This document shows, in pieces, positions 20,124 through 31,899 of a DNA stretch of 64,000 nt; position 1 is the stretch's first letter, and each line of letters starts with the position of its first letter. The stretch spans positions 5,251,919 through 5,315,918 of the forward strand of contig OZ025244.1 in assembly GCA_964019155.1 (NCBI GenBank), read 5' to 3'. Source of the stretch: Osedax fenrisi (Eukaryota; Annelida; Polychaeta; Sabellida; Siboglinidae). The translations under genes were made by a program, and so were the position numbers. The notes beneath the pieces were generated by a model that was given only the letters and a program-made list of their open reading frames with translations, had not been told where the DNA came from and made no database searches.

Positions 20124-22952
20124 TCCTCTAATATAGCCTTGATCAATATTCGCTCCTTGAGATCAAATATATCCCTTCTGTTCCCATACCTTAAATTACA
20201 AAAATTTATTATAATCGCATTGACTGAGACCTGGATTTCTAATAATGACTCTGATATATTTGCCTCCATCTTGGACTTTGGATATACACTCTATCTCGCT
20301 CCACGACAAATGGGCCGTGGTGGTGGGGTAGGATTTATGATACGTAATGATTTTTACCTATCTCCATCCATTTCATTCCCCCCCTTTTCATATAGTGATT
20401 GTATTTCGCTGACCCTCAAGCTTCCTAACTTAACTCTACATCTTACCGTTATCTATCGTCCCCCAAAACCTGAAACCAGTTTATTCTTTGATGAATTTCA
20501 TGATTTTATCCATAAACTTCCTTCATCTTCAACCTATCTACCAATAGTTCTTGGTGACTTAAACTATCACTATAATTCTCCCATCTATCCCCATGGTGAC
20601 TTTAAACTCCTAACTGAGTCTCTTTCCTTGTGCCAACATATATCATTTCCTACCCATTCTAGTGGCAATACACTTGATATGATATTTACACCCCTATCCA
20701 GTCCTCTTATTAGATGTATAAACCCTAACTCCTTTCAAAAAATTGAACTACTAACTGATCATTTTATTATTGAATTCTCTATAAATCTAAAATTCACAAA
20801 TATTAAACGAAAACGTATTACATATAGAGATGTTAAGTCTATCGACCTACCAAGATTTGTAAACAATATCAAAACTGAGATCTCTTCTTCAACTTCCCTC
20901 TGTCCGGTACTCCTAAACTCCACTCTCCTAAATATTATCAATATACATGCACCTACAAAAACTACATTAATTACCGACCGCCCTTTTTCTCCCTGGTTCT
21001 CCCACGAACTTTTCATCTTCAAGAAGAGTGTTCGAAAATTTGAGAAGAAATTTCTTAAAAATCCTTCTACTGAAACTAAATTAGCACTATCACTAGCTAG
21101 AAAAAATTACAAATCTACTATATCTCGTTCAAAATCTATCTATTATAACAAAAAGATAGCATTGATATCCTCCAATCCTCGCAAATTATTTAAAATAGCA
21201 AATAAAATTCTCTCTCCTCCAGATGAAAAAATCCTCCCCATTTTACCTAACACGTCAAATTTTCAACTGTGTTCTCTTTTTGAAAAATTCTTTAACCATA
21301 AAATTGCAAGCATTAATAATATTATTTGCGCATCTACTCAACTCATACTCAATCCTACCATATATATTACCCATCATATTGACTCATTAAGTACATTCAC
21401 TATTCCTTCACTGTATGAAGTAAATGACCTACTCATGAAATCTCACTGTACCTCCCCCACTGATCCCCTACCTTTATCATTATATCACAAACTTTCACCC
21501 TTATTTTCTCCTATTTTCTTGGATATTATTGCGAACTCACTAAACTCTGGCCAAGTTTCACCCTGTCTCAAGACTGCCATAATATCCCCTATTCTAAAAA
21601 AACAAAACTTAGACCCAAACTCATTTAGCAATTATCGCCCGATCTCCCACCTACCCTTATTAAGTAAAATATTAGAAAGAATTGTTTCCAAACAACTCAT
21701 AGCCCATGTAAATAAAAATAATCTTTTCGACACGTTTCAAAGCGCTTTTCGTAAGGGTCATTCAACCGAAACAGCTCTCCTACGTATTACTGACACTATA
21801 TTATCTACCTTAAATAGCAACACGTGTTGCCAACTAATCCTACTTGATCTATCATCTGCTTTTGATACCCTGGACCATAACATATTAATCTCGCGACTTA
21901 CTTTAATGGGTATATCTGGCTTAGCATTAAAATGGTTTACTTCATATCTCACTAACAGGAATATCTCTATTATGATTGACAAATCTTACTCGCCTCTTTC
22001 TCCTCTTAACCACGGTATTCCCCAAGGATCTGTTCTAGGTCCATCCCTCTTTTCTATTTATATCCGCCCTATTGCTGATCTAATTAAGAAATTTCCAAAT
22101 ATCCACTACCATATTTTTGCTGATGATATCCAACTGTTTACCTTTTTCCCTATAAATTCTCATAATACCATTAACTCTGAATTAATCGAGTGTGCTAACT
22201 CCATAAGATTATGGCTCCTCTCCAATAAACTACTAATTAATTCCTCTAAGACTACTGTACTTAACATATCTACTTCTGAAACTTCCTTTCCAAACTTTAC
22301 TCTAAATAACATGATTATTTCTCCTTCTCATTCCTCCAAAAACCTAGGATTAGTATTTGATGACAAATTATCATTTAAGAATCACATATCATCCATTACA
22401 AAATCATCCAACTTTCATCTCTTCAGAATTAAAAAAATACGGACATCACTTTCCAGAAACCTTACTAAAACTCTAATTAATGCTCTTGTACTTTCACGTA
22501 TTGACTACTGTTCTTCCCTACTGAATTTACTTCCTGCTAAAGCTACTGCTCCACTTAATCGGATTATCCGTTCCTCAATACGTACTACTTACTGTTTAAC
22601 TCGACTGGATCACTCTACTACAACATCTCATCAATCATCTCGTATGTGGCTACCATTCTCCCTCAGGTGTAAATTACGTATACTATATATAATCCATAAA
22701 TCAATATATTCTTTTACCCCTAGCTATATCTCTGATCTAATTAAAAAACGTACTATATTATCTTCTCTTCGTTACCAAAATGCTCCTCTACTTATCTCCC
22801 AGAACTCTAGTAAAACTTCCCTAAATTCTAGAGCTTTTAAAAATTCCGGTCCAACTCTATGGAATTCCCTCCCTCCTACCATTCGTTTAATTAGATCCCA
22901 CAAAAGATTTATAAATCTTACTTCTTCTTTTCTCTCTACCCATAATCATTAA
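20121..22952 (+). CDS. LINE ORF2: APE endonuclease and reverse transcriptase, intact
   Basis: An open frame of about 943 codons directly after the ORF1 TGA. Numbering from the Leu codon at 20139: endonuclease motifs INIRSL (2-7), LTETW (Glu30), RGGGVGF (60-66), YRPPKP (106-111), GDLN (139-142), SGNTLDMIF (175-183) and TDH (206-208). RT motifs: NYRPIS; QSAFRKGHSTETAL; LLDLSSAFDTLDH with the catalytic Asp at 570; GIPQGSVLGPSLF; and FADD (660-663). Then LGLVFDDKLSF and the C-terminal GPTLWNSLPP. All catalytic residues I can check are present. There is no ATG before the endonuclease: the first Met is residue 58, after Glu30. Translation therefore needs readthrough or non-AUG initiation. The motifs match the CR1/L2 group. 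Confidence 0.9.
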   Translation, partial: LSSNIALINIRSLRSNISLLFPYLKLQKFIIIALTETWISNNDSDIFASILDFGYTLYLAPRQMGRGGGVGFMIRNDFYLSPSISFPPFSYSDCISLTLKLPNLTLHLTVIYRPPKPETSLFFDEFHDFIHKLPSSSTYLPIVLGDLNYHYNSPIYPHGDFKLLTESLSLCQHISFPTHSSGNTLDMIFTPLSSPLIRCINPNSFQKIELLTDHFIIEFSINLKFTNIKRKRITYRDVKSIDLPRFVNNIKTEISSSTSLCPVLLNSTLLNIINIHAPTKTTLITDRPFSPWFSHELFIFKKSVRKFEKKFLKNPSTETKLALSLARKNYKSTISRSKSIYYNKKIALISSNPRKLFKIANKILSPPDEKILPILPNTSNFQLCSLFEKFFNHKIASINNIICASTQLILNPTIYITHHIDSLSTFTIPSLYEVNDLLMKSHCTSPTDPLPLSLYHKLSPLFSPIFLDIIANSLNSGQVSPCLKTAIISPILKKQNLDPNSFSNYRPISHLPLLSKILERIVSKQLIAHVNKNNLFDTFQSAFRKGHSTETALLRITDTILSTLNSNTCCQLILLDLSSAFDTLDHNILISRLTLMGISGLALKWFTSYLTNRNISIMIDKSYSPLSPLNHGIPQGSVLGPSLFSIYIRPIADLIKKFPNIHYHIFADDIQLFTFFPINSHNTINSELIECANSIRLWLLSNKLLINSSKTTVLNISTSETSFPNFTLNNMIISPSHSSKNLGLVFDDKLSFKNHISSITKSSNFHLFRIKKIRTSLSRNLTKTLINALVLSRIDYCSSLLNLLPAKATAPLNRIIRSSIRTTYCLTRLDHSTTTSHQSSRMWLPFSLRCKLRILYIIHKSIYSFTPSYISDLIKKRTILSSLRYQNAPLLISQNSSKTSLNSRAFKNSGPTLWNSLPPTIRLIRSHKRFINLTSSFLSTHNH

Positions 22953-23275
22953 ATCATCCAACTTATTATTTGTATCCGTGTTATATTAAATTTATATCAT
23001 TATTAAATCGTTATTGTATTATTATTATCTTATTATTATATAACACTATACTATATCAATGCAGTCTGTAGTATATACAACTACACCATATCAATGCAGA
23101 CTGTAGTATATAATAGTCCTTTATATTGTTTATTATTGTTTTTCCGTTGTATATTATTATCAAATTATTATCGTATTACTATTATTTTATTATTATTTTC
23201 TTCCCGCACGAGCGAAGGGGTCTACATGACCCTATTTTAGTGCTAATAAACTCAATATCATCATCATATCCATAT
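22953..23275 (+). other. LINE 3' region
   Basis: AT-rich with two near-repeats of CAATGCAG(T/A)CTGTAGTATATA (about 23060 and 23092), then CCCGCACGAGCGAAGGGGTC, AATAAA and a TCATCATCAT end. CR1/L2-group elements end in short simple repeats and their RT recognises the 3' structure; no poly(A) is seen. Confidence 0.7.
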
Positions 23276-24164
23276 ATATGATTTTTAAACTATTACAGTT
23301 TTACAAATATGTATCGAATTGAGTATTAAATGTTATATAATAATATCAACATTTTTACGCAGATTATTTATACTCGCGTATATAATTTAAACTCCATAGT
23401 AAATGGTAATGGTATTACATTTTTGATTGTATATGTGAAACCCCTAATAACGCATGCATTAAACAATAACAAATAGCACATGACATTGCCGCCATTGAAA
23501 TTCGTTATCGTTTATCGTTATCGATTTCATTTGAATTTATTGGTTTAATAATTTTATCTAAACTTTAATATATATATATATATATATATCTAGGATACCT
23601 ATGGATATATGGTAATTATAATGTGGTATTGCATAAACTGTTCATTTAAAACTGAGTACTATAGTAGGCTACCAAAAAGCTAGTATCAATACTAGCTAAA
23701 GTTAGCTTTTTTATAGGTCGTGATTATTAGCTATTTGTGAACACAAAAGCTATAGCTCAGGTAGCCCATTATTAACCTATTAATGATACATGGAGTTTAC
23801 AAGCTACTTATCGATACATGGCTCAGGTAAGCCTTATATACCATTCAATGCTACATAGATTTTACAGGCTAGGTATGGCAACATTGCTAATAAAAGGAAC
23901 ATAGATATTATAATAATGAAAAATATACAATAAGAATTTTTTTATTAACGAAAATATAGTATAAAATATTTACAAATTTGTTTATAGTATTGTCATAACA
24001 CATTCATCATATGTGTCTGTTGAAACGTAGTCCCATATTTCAAATCTTCAAATAGTGCTTACTCATCGTCTTGTATTTGCCGATCTCCTACTGAGATATC
24101 CTGATTAACTGCAACATAACATTATAATTAATATATAATAGTAAGTACAATAGCATAACATATA
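23276..24164. other. Non-coding interior
   Basis: AT-rich. At 23660-23880 there is a cluster of short repeats around GATACATGG, TACAAGCTAC, AGCTCAGGTAGCC and GGCTCAGGTAAGCC, reminiscent of subterminal repeats of a DNA transposon, but no terminal repeat is found. No gene. Confidence 0.4.
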
Positions 24165-24432
24165 CCTTGTACATCATTAAGTAAAACTAGTATATACAGT
24201 ATAGACCTAGTACATCATCAAGTAACACTAGTATATACAGTATATATCTAGTACATCATTAAGTAACACTATTATATACAGTATAGACATAGTACATCAT
24301 TAAGTAACATTATTATATACAGTATAGACCTAGTACATCATTAAGTAACACTATTATATACAGTATAGATATATATGTACTATAGTACATCATTAAGTAA
24401 CATTATTATATACAGTATAGACCTAGTACCCC
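24165..24432. repeat. ~41-bp minisatellite, about 6 units
   Basis: GTACATCATTAAGTAACA recurs at 24169, 24210, 24251, 24292 and 24332 (41 bp apart) and again at 24386 after a 13-bp insertion. Each unit ends in TATATACAGTATAGACCTA. Confidence 0.9.
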
Positions 24433-24523
24433 AGTAAGTAGTGGTATCAGTTAATACGTATATGATACGCATCGAACACGTATCATTAATTCAAAGTGAT
24501 TCGTGTTCGATGCAGATCATGCG

Positions 24524-25232
24524 CAGGGTTGGCCGAGATTGGGTTTTTGGGTTTTTGGGTTTAAACCTATTGATATTTTTTGTGGTTTTTCGATTTTTTA
24601 TATTAATAAATTATACATTTAATAATTTTAATTCTAATAGATAATATATATTACATTATGTAACTAATTCTAGATTTTAAGAAAATATATAAATAATGTT
24701 ATAAAATGTATATAATATTAAAATATGAATATAATAAATAGTATTACCTCCCTTGTATTACTATTATAAATCAAATTCTATAGAATAAATATAATATTTT
24801 TCATGACATTTTAATTTAATAGAAAATAATTAAAATTCAATAAAAATACAATTTCATAGAAATTGATTCAATAAAAAATATTTTATTACAATTCTATAGA
24901 ATAGAATTATATACAAAATAATACAATAGAAAATATTAAAAAATTATATAAAAAATAAGGTATTTTTATGATTTTGATATCCCTGTTTTTATATATTAAA
25001 TTAATATACTTCATTCTTATATATTATACAATAAATTAATAATAAACTATACTTTTATCAATTGGTATAATAAACTATACTTTTTAATCATTTTTAAAAT
25101 TAAAAGGATAAAATGATTTTATACCTTTAAATTGTTTATGAAAAAAAAAACTCAGTAAAACACCAAAAACCACAGTAAAACCCAAAAACCACAGCAACAT
25201 ATTTTGGATTTTTGGGGTTTTTGCCATCCCTG
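24524..25232. mobile_element. hAT-type MITE with perfect 8-bp target duplication
   Basis: It begins CAGGGTTGGC and ends with the complement of CAGGGATGGC (GCCATCCCTG). It is flanked on both sides by ATCATGCG (24516-24523 and 25233-25240), an exact 8-bp duplication as hAT elements make. Both ends continue into GGGTTTTTGGG-type sequence. The 709-bp interior is AT-rich and non-coding. It split an older repeat of GATACGTATCAT-like words that continues on both sides. Confidence 0.9.
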
Positions 25233-25256
25233 ATCATGCGGCTATGTATTCGATAC

Positions 25257-25382
25257 GTATCATAGATATGTGTTGGATAGGTATCATGGATATGTGGTGG
25301 ATAGGTATCATGGATACATGGTGGATATGTATTATGGATACGTGGTGGATTGGTATCATAGATACGTGTTGGATAGGTATCT
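25257..25382. repeat. 24-bp minisatellite (5 units)
   Basis: Five 24-bp units of the form GTATCATGGATATGTGGTGG plus ATAG. The length is a multiple of three, so an octapeptide-repeat frame is open on both strands by default; this is not evidence of coding. Confidence 0.9.
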
Positions 25383-25385
25383 TTA

Positions 25386-26924
25386 AAAAAAAGAATCATG
25401 TAACACATTTCATTCATTTATTACAGGAACAATACACAAAATACGGGATATGATATAACACGTGAATAATATATATAATAATAAACTGGGAATGCAAAGG
25501 TATATTTGTAATGATAATAATATATGTAGGTATAATTATAATCAACATATATATATATTATGGAGTATGCGTATACATAGGTTTCTGTTCATTATAGGTC
25601 AAAATGTATAATGCCATATATATATATATATAGATATATAATATACGGAATGAGAAGACAAAACGGGCATATAAATACGGAATACGCTGACACGAAGATT
25701 AGGCCGACAATTTTGTGTCAACCACCTACTTTAATTTATGAATTACTATATGTTAGAGAAATAATTGGTATCTAATTAAATAATATTTTAATAATCGTTA
25801 TATTATAATGAATATATTTAATTATCATTTGGTTTTATAGAGAATAGACTATAAATAATTACATTTTTAGATTTCTGCGTGTATATACTTGGTTACACAA
25901 AAAAACGGAATCTGTTGACACACTGTTTTTACCGAAATACAGCAACTTAATGCGTATATGTCAAATGGCAATTTATGAATTAATATATTAAATGTACTTT
26001 AGAATAAATATATTGAATAAAAATATAAAAGATGTTATTAATTAAAAATATACATTTTGAATTAAATATTATTATTATTTTGTAAAAATATACATCAATT
26101 TCTATTTATAATCAAAGATTTGTATGACTCATAAAAACTTAGGAAATAGTAGTAATTATTTAAATTTCAATATTATTATTTCAGATTATTTCAAAATTTG
26201 AATAATAATAAATAATTTGTATATTATTAAATATAGTAGGTATTATATTTTAATAAATTATCTATGTATATATATAGTAAATAAATATATAAATGTATGT
26301 TATATATTATTGAATATAGAATCGTAAGTAAGATACTATAGTAACATTTTCGAAATATTTGTTTTTCAATAAGTTATTTATTTTTCATTATATTACATTA
26401 TTAATTCATTTTAACCTTCCTATATAATATCTAATATTAGTAATATTACTATAATTTTTAATATTTCCAAACTAGTATAAAATGTAAATACTATACATTT
26501 ATAGTCTACGAATAACCCAACTATAATGTATTTGTACGATATAAATAAAACCATAGGAATACGATTTTTTATATTGATGCTATTATAATAAATTTGATAT
26601 CATTAGACATATTATTAAATTCTATAATAGAAGTATTTTAGTTTATTTTTATTTAAAAAAAAGTTATGCACAAAAAAAATAGTAAAAATAATACATGGTG
26701 TAGATAGGAATTATGCATGTTTTAATTAATTTATAATACTTATGCAATCATGATTCATTCAATAATTTATATTTTTTAATAGTATATATTCGATATTATT
26801 AACACATAGATTAATAATCATATTTGTATCCGCTTTTTGTATTGTATTCAATAAATATATATTATTATTATATAATTATTATAATATATACACACTTATA
26901 TAATTATGTAAGCCTATTTATTTA
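25386..26924. other. AT-rich, no gene seen
   Basis: Only short frames and (TA)n. Two less AT-rich patches (25650-25740 and 25890-25990) share GTTGACAC/GTGTCAAC words in opposite orientation, possibly a worn inverted-repeat element. Confidence 0.4.
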
Positions 26925-26931
26925 GTATTAA

Positions 26932-27385
26932 CAAAGATTTTGCGAAGCAAAGATATAACACTCCCTATACATGCAACATAATTTAGTAATATCCCCTGCT
27001 GCTGCTAGCAGTAGTATCGAAATCACTGAAATAGATTTAGGTTAGGCTCTATTTGCATACAACAATTTTTTCATTGCTCTATTAAATTACATGCAATATA
27101 AATTAGCTTTTATTTACTAAATATATACTTATAGCATTTAAAACATACATATCATATTTGTTTGTTATATATTAGTAATGAACACTTAGTTTTCATCATA
27201 TAAATATTAATTTAAAGCATATTATTTAACATTTTAAAAGTGTTTAGTTAAATACGAATTTACATTATAGATAACACATAGTTCCTAAAAGTAACCCGCT
27301 ATAGGTGGCACTGGGGTATTTTGTATACAAATTCGAAAAACACGATTTCGCGTAAGTGTTATATCTTTCCTTCGGAAAATCTTTG
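26932..27385. mobile_element. MITE family X, copy 1 (30-bp TIR, 7-bp duplication)
   Basis: Left end CAAAGATTTTGCGAAGCAAA, continuing GATATAACACT; the right end is its reverse complement with a few changes (AGTGTTATATCTTTCC...GAAAATCTTTG). The flanks are GTATTAA at 26925-26931 and 27386-27392, a perfect 7-bp direct repeat. The 454-bp interior has no open frame. An inverted, more diverged copy is at 35405-35872. Confidence 0.85.
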
Positions 27386-27392
27386 GTATTAA

Positions 27393-28654
27393 TTCAATAT
27401 AAATATAATGGGATATGTATATAGATATACAAAATGTTTAATCTGGTATATATATATATACCTCAATCCAAAGTGGCGAGTATTAGAATCATTTAGAATT
27501 ATATTTTAAAGTGATGCCACACATGAAAATATACGCACGAAACAACCTCACTTGCGAATATCAAACGTTTCTATAAAAACATAATTATTTTCAAAATGCA
27601 TGCGAATATTCGTAGGTATTTACGTTTTACTTCTATTTATATACCTCACTTTAACTCTCCCTAATAAATTCAATATAATGTTAACATTTTAATTAATACA
27701 TGTAAAAATGTATATAATTATACGAGGGATTTCCATATAGTTTAGGTGTGGAATAGACTTTATAGATATAATAGCCATACCCGAGCTAGCTTTGCTATGT
27801 TTTTTATTGTTTATCTATCTATTTTTTATTAATTATAGCGATTCCTGATTCTGCATTTCTGCCGTACACGACCCGTAACATTATGTATTATATATTAACT
27901 CATTGATAACAAAATTATTGTCTAATTAATTGATAACGAATTATATTGTTGATTTTATTTTATATTGTATAAAATACTTTTACTATAATTTTAAATAAGC
28001 ATTTTTTATATTTTCGATAATGATAAGTTATTAGTATTTAAATCGTAATTGAACCAAAATCATATTTTGATACCCGAAACCTTCCATGTAGTCAATTACC
28101 CGAAACTACCCGACATCATTTACAACACTAATATGTATATTATATTTAAATATTTATAAAAATATATATATATATTAGTCATTAATATTTTCTTGTATAA
28201 AAGAATAATAAATTAATTATGGATTCTTACATGTCAATTTTATTTCAAATTAAAATACTAAATATATCAATTGTATCAATTATGTTATATTCATTTAAAC
28301 AATAATCAATTAATTATTCTTGAAAACTTATATAAATCTTTATATTTGATCAACATTAATAATTTAATTTATATCAATAACAGATTTTATGTATTTGTAT
28401 CAAATAATCATAAATATATTTAATTGTATTTCATTTATTTATATTTGTTAGTGTAATTATATTAGAATAATACATCACATAAATATTATTATTTGATTCA
28501 AACATCAACATAATTATCAAAATCAAATTTAGTATATTTGTATATGAATCATTAATCAGAAATGTATTTATATTAAAGTATATTTGTATATACAAGTTGT
28601 TAAGTTATTAGAAAAAGAATCAATGCGTTAAATACATTATTTATTAACTTTGTA
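27393..28654. other. AT-rich, no gene seen
   Basis: No sustained frame. Words such as TACCCGAAACCTTCCATG near 28080 are less AT-rich but short. Confidence 0.4.
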
Positions 28655-31130
28655 CATTTATCACGGCTCTTATAGATAGGCGTCTAGCATTGCTTAATCA
28701 TGTGAGACGGTGATGTATGGGCATATCCCTAGCACTCGGCGTGTGTTAGTATAATGCGAGATAATAATAATAATACACAAAGTAATAGTGATAATAACAT
28801 AACATCACCTCTTCTAAGAAGAAGATATATTACAGGACAAATCGGTAGGGAGTGTGCCTGTTCCTGGAGCTTCGGCGTATAGTTTCCTAAGCTGCTTTTG
28901 TTCTATAATAGCTGTGTGTGAGAGGATGGTATTATTATCAGATGGTGGTGTTGGGTAATTAGATAAATGTAGTGTTTGAGTGGGGGTATTCTCTATGGTG
29001 GTGTAATTTTCTTGGGGTTAGTTGTAGGTGTTGATCGTATTTTATGTCTTGTACGTCATAGGATGTTTCCCGTATGGGTACACATTACATATGATTCTGG
29101 TTCGTTTCTTGACAATGGTAGCTGGGGATCATGTGAATTTTAAGGAGTCTCGAATTTGAGAGATTTGAACGTTATGTACGATGTATGCAGTTTTCTTGCA
29201 AGTAATGTCATCTAGTTAATTTATGTCTGTTTGATGTGTTTGTAGTTTCGTGCGTTCTGATGTTTGGATTGATGTAAGAGTAGGTGTAGAGGGCTGGGGT
29301 CATCATATTTTGAGGGTTATTTCTCTAAGATAGTAGTGCTTTAGTTATCTTATTGATATCTGTATTTTTTATAATGTTCTTTATGGTCTGAACGTGTCTT
29401 TCTATGAATTCAATTGATGCTAGGTAGTAAGGACTAGATGAAATGTGGGTGATGTCCTATTAGTGGAGGACATATATGGTATACCTCTGATGTTTGGTGG
29501 TAGTTTCCAATTGCTTATTGGATGTGTCTGGAATCTTTCGCATTGGTTGGAATACCATATTACATATAATATCATGATGTCGCCTTACTTCTTCGGTGCA
29601 TATGTTATGCTGGATACCTATGCTGTAGGCTTATTTACCGATATGATGATTCCTTTGGACATCATACGCTATAGTTCTATATATACTTTAAAGTTGATTT
29701 CGACACATTTATTCGCATGTAACAAGGGTCGTACTTATTTGTCGAGGCTTATTTGAAGTGTTACGGGGAATATTCTGGTATCATTTTTGGCGGGTGGTTT
29801 TGATATAGGTGGGATTATGTCTGTGCATAATATTTTTATGAGGCTTAGCCTTCTGCAGATGTGTCTATTAGTCATATTATAGGGGGTTGTGGGGATTCGA
29901 CTATAGTGAAGTTTATATCGTATAATATGCCATTATAATTATAACATATTATTGTTATGCCGTAGGTCGCAATAGGTTTATTTTCATATGCTAAGAGTAT
30001 GTATGGATAGGGGTTAGTTAAGTAGGCTTTCTAATGTTATTGTATACCTTAAAGGATAGTACATTACTTTAAGACCCTTTGTCAACTTTAAATAATATAT
30101 ATGTTCTATTTTTAAAGGGTATGAATAGTTTAACATAATTTAATAAAAACCTTGTATCTTATGTCCTGGTCTGCTACATGTAAGTTTGATGTAATTTAGT
30201 GGACTCCTGTTTCTTATAGTTCTTATAGTAATGTCTGCTCCTACAGAAGGATTTGAAGTTATTCATCTTGTTACAAGCATTGCATCTGAGTCCGAGAGCT
30301 GCTTCCTGTAATTTATTTCAACATAGTTTTTTTTGTAGTTTTAAACTATATAATTGAAACAAAATATTAATTAGTAAATAATTTAAAGTGTTATATATTA
30401 CTAACGTTAATCAGTACATGATACCAGGTTGAAACTCATCAAATAAACTGGATTGCAGGTATCCAATTCTATATAATTTAAATATATTAATAAATATATA
30501 TATACTTAATAGTTACTGATATTTTGAGTAACATATATGTATATATGAGTAATTTATATATATAAAAAATAGTTAGTAGATAATTAAGTATGATAATAAA
30601 TATTATATACGATTAAATAGTGATATAAAATGAACCAAATAAAACATGCATATTGGAGTATATAAATTACCGGCAAAGATCTAAAAATTATTTAGCTGTA
30701 GTAAGTTTGGTGGTGGTAGGTGCGATATGTATTTTTGAGACGGCCATTTTGTTGAATTCATATATGTAGAGATAAGGAAGCATTTTCTCTTTTTTTTAAA
30801 TGTTTCTAAAATACTATTTATTGATTTAAACTATTTTTTTTATTATATAAAAAAGAAAGAAAATCATATCTATTACATAAAAGTAACAAATATATATTTT
30901 ACAAATAATAATTCTATTTTTGAATATGGGTTTTGTTATATTATTCATATATATGTTAATTATATATAGAAAAATAATTAGGTAGATAGCTTTGTACTTT
31001 TATCTAAACATTCATTTATATATGTAAACATAGCATATATTATTTCTAGTAAAATGCATTTGAAAAGTCAACAATAAATAAATTGTAAAGTAATTACATT
31101 ATGCATTCAGCTAATATAAAATCAATATTA
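28655..31130 (-). mobile_element. Gypsy-type retrotransposon remnant, copy 2 (keeps integrase)
   Basis: Read on the - strand: leader block 31130-30410 shared with copy 1; a zinc-knuckle region (about 30300-30235, CNACNKMNNFKSFC, where His has become Asn); the end of the protease (about 30010-29930); the entry to RT (about 29790-29640); then about 29420-28700 an integrase stretch with SSPYYLASIEFIERHVQTIK and NIIKNTDINKITKALL, the expected C-terminal half of the Gypsy integrase catalytic core. Many stops and frameshifts, and the RT core is missing. A + strand frame of 103 codons over it is a shadow. Confidence 0.7.
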
Positions 31131-31899
31131 TAAAATAATAGTTAATAGTTTATAAGTTAAAGTTAATAATTAATAAGTTTTTTTATCTATATATAAATGT
31201 AATTTTTATAGAATTTATATATTAGATATAAAATATTATATAACAATATATTTTAAATATCATGCTAAAAAATATGCTTTTTATGTTATTTAAAAACTTA
31301 TTTAATTGGTAATTTGTTCATAGTTACTAAATAACATATATGTTATATATGCTATATCATCAATTAATAGTACATATTAGTGATCTAAATTTTCAAATCT
31401 TTCAATTCAAGTTTCAAATCGAGTCACATCATTTTCAAACATTTATATAAATTATTATTTCAAATCTTAAATCTAATTTTCGAGTCAATTCGAGTCACAC
31501 CTATTTAATTTTCAAAAATTTGTATGGATTAAATTCACTATTTATCATAGTATTGTAGCCACATTATTATACGTAATATGTAATTTATATACTTATAAAT
31601 TATATAAGTCATTATTTATATGTATATATATATACAATAAATGCTCCTTTTTTTTCGAGTTTATTCCAAATTATAGTACTAATCGAACTTATTAAATATA
31701 TTCCTATTATATATAATAGGAATATATTTAATATATATTAAAAAAACAGATTGATTCAATGTATAGAATTCAGGCTAAGACTATTAAATTAATAGACCAT
31801 ATGCTGCCTATATAATATTATATTTATAATGTATGTATGTATGTATGTGTATAATATACACTGTATATGTATGTTTTTGTATGTATGTATTTATATATG
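31131..31899. other. AT-rich with a long palindrome
   Basis: No gene. AAATATATTCCTATTAT and its complement form a perfect 36-bp palindrome at about 31692-31727. A (TGTA)n run lies at about 31833-31905. Confidence 0.5.

Larger units (their letters stand above)
18840..23275 (+). mobile_element. CR1/L2-type LINE, nearly intact
   Basis: A GC-richer 5' leader (from roughly 18840; the exact 5' end is not certain), ORF1, ORF2 and a 3' region ending in GTGCTAATAAACTCAATATC and short ATC repeats. ORF2 is open over its full length. The insert lies inside the CACTA-like unit and is the youngest-looking coding element in the window. The 3' end has a small hairpin, GGGTCTACATGACCC at about 23219. Confidence 0.85.

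Noticed and set aside
19125..22952. Nuclear genetic code with TGA as sense
   Set aside because: ORF2 has over 900 codons with no in-frame TGA and uses TGG for Trp; two TGAs are better explained by readthrough and a point mutation.
24541..24562. Telomere-like GGGTTTTT repeats
   Set aside because: They are the inner part of a hAT MITE end, mirrored at the other end.
25136..25453. Octapeptide-repeat proteins on both strands
   Set aside because: The 24-bp minisatellite keeps all its frames open by length alone.
29445..29756. 103-codon plus-strand frame
   Set aside because: It is the shadow of the minus-strand Gypsy remnant, and its start is not supported.
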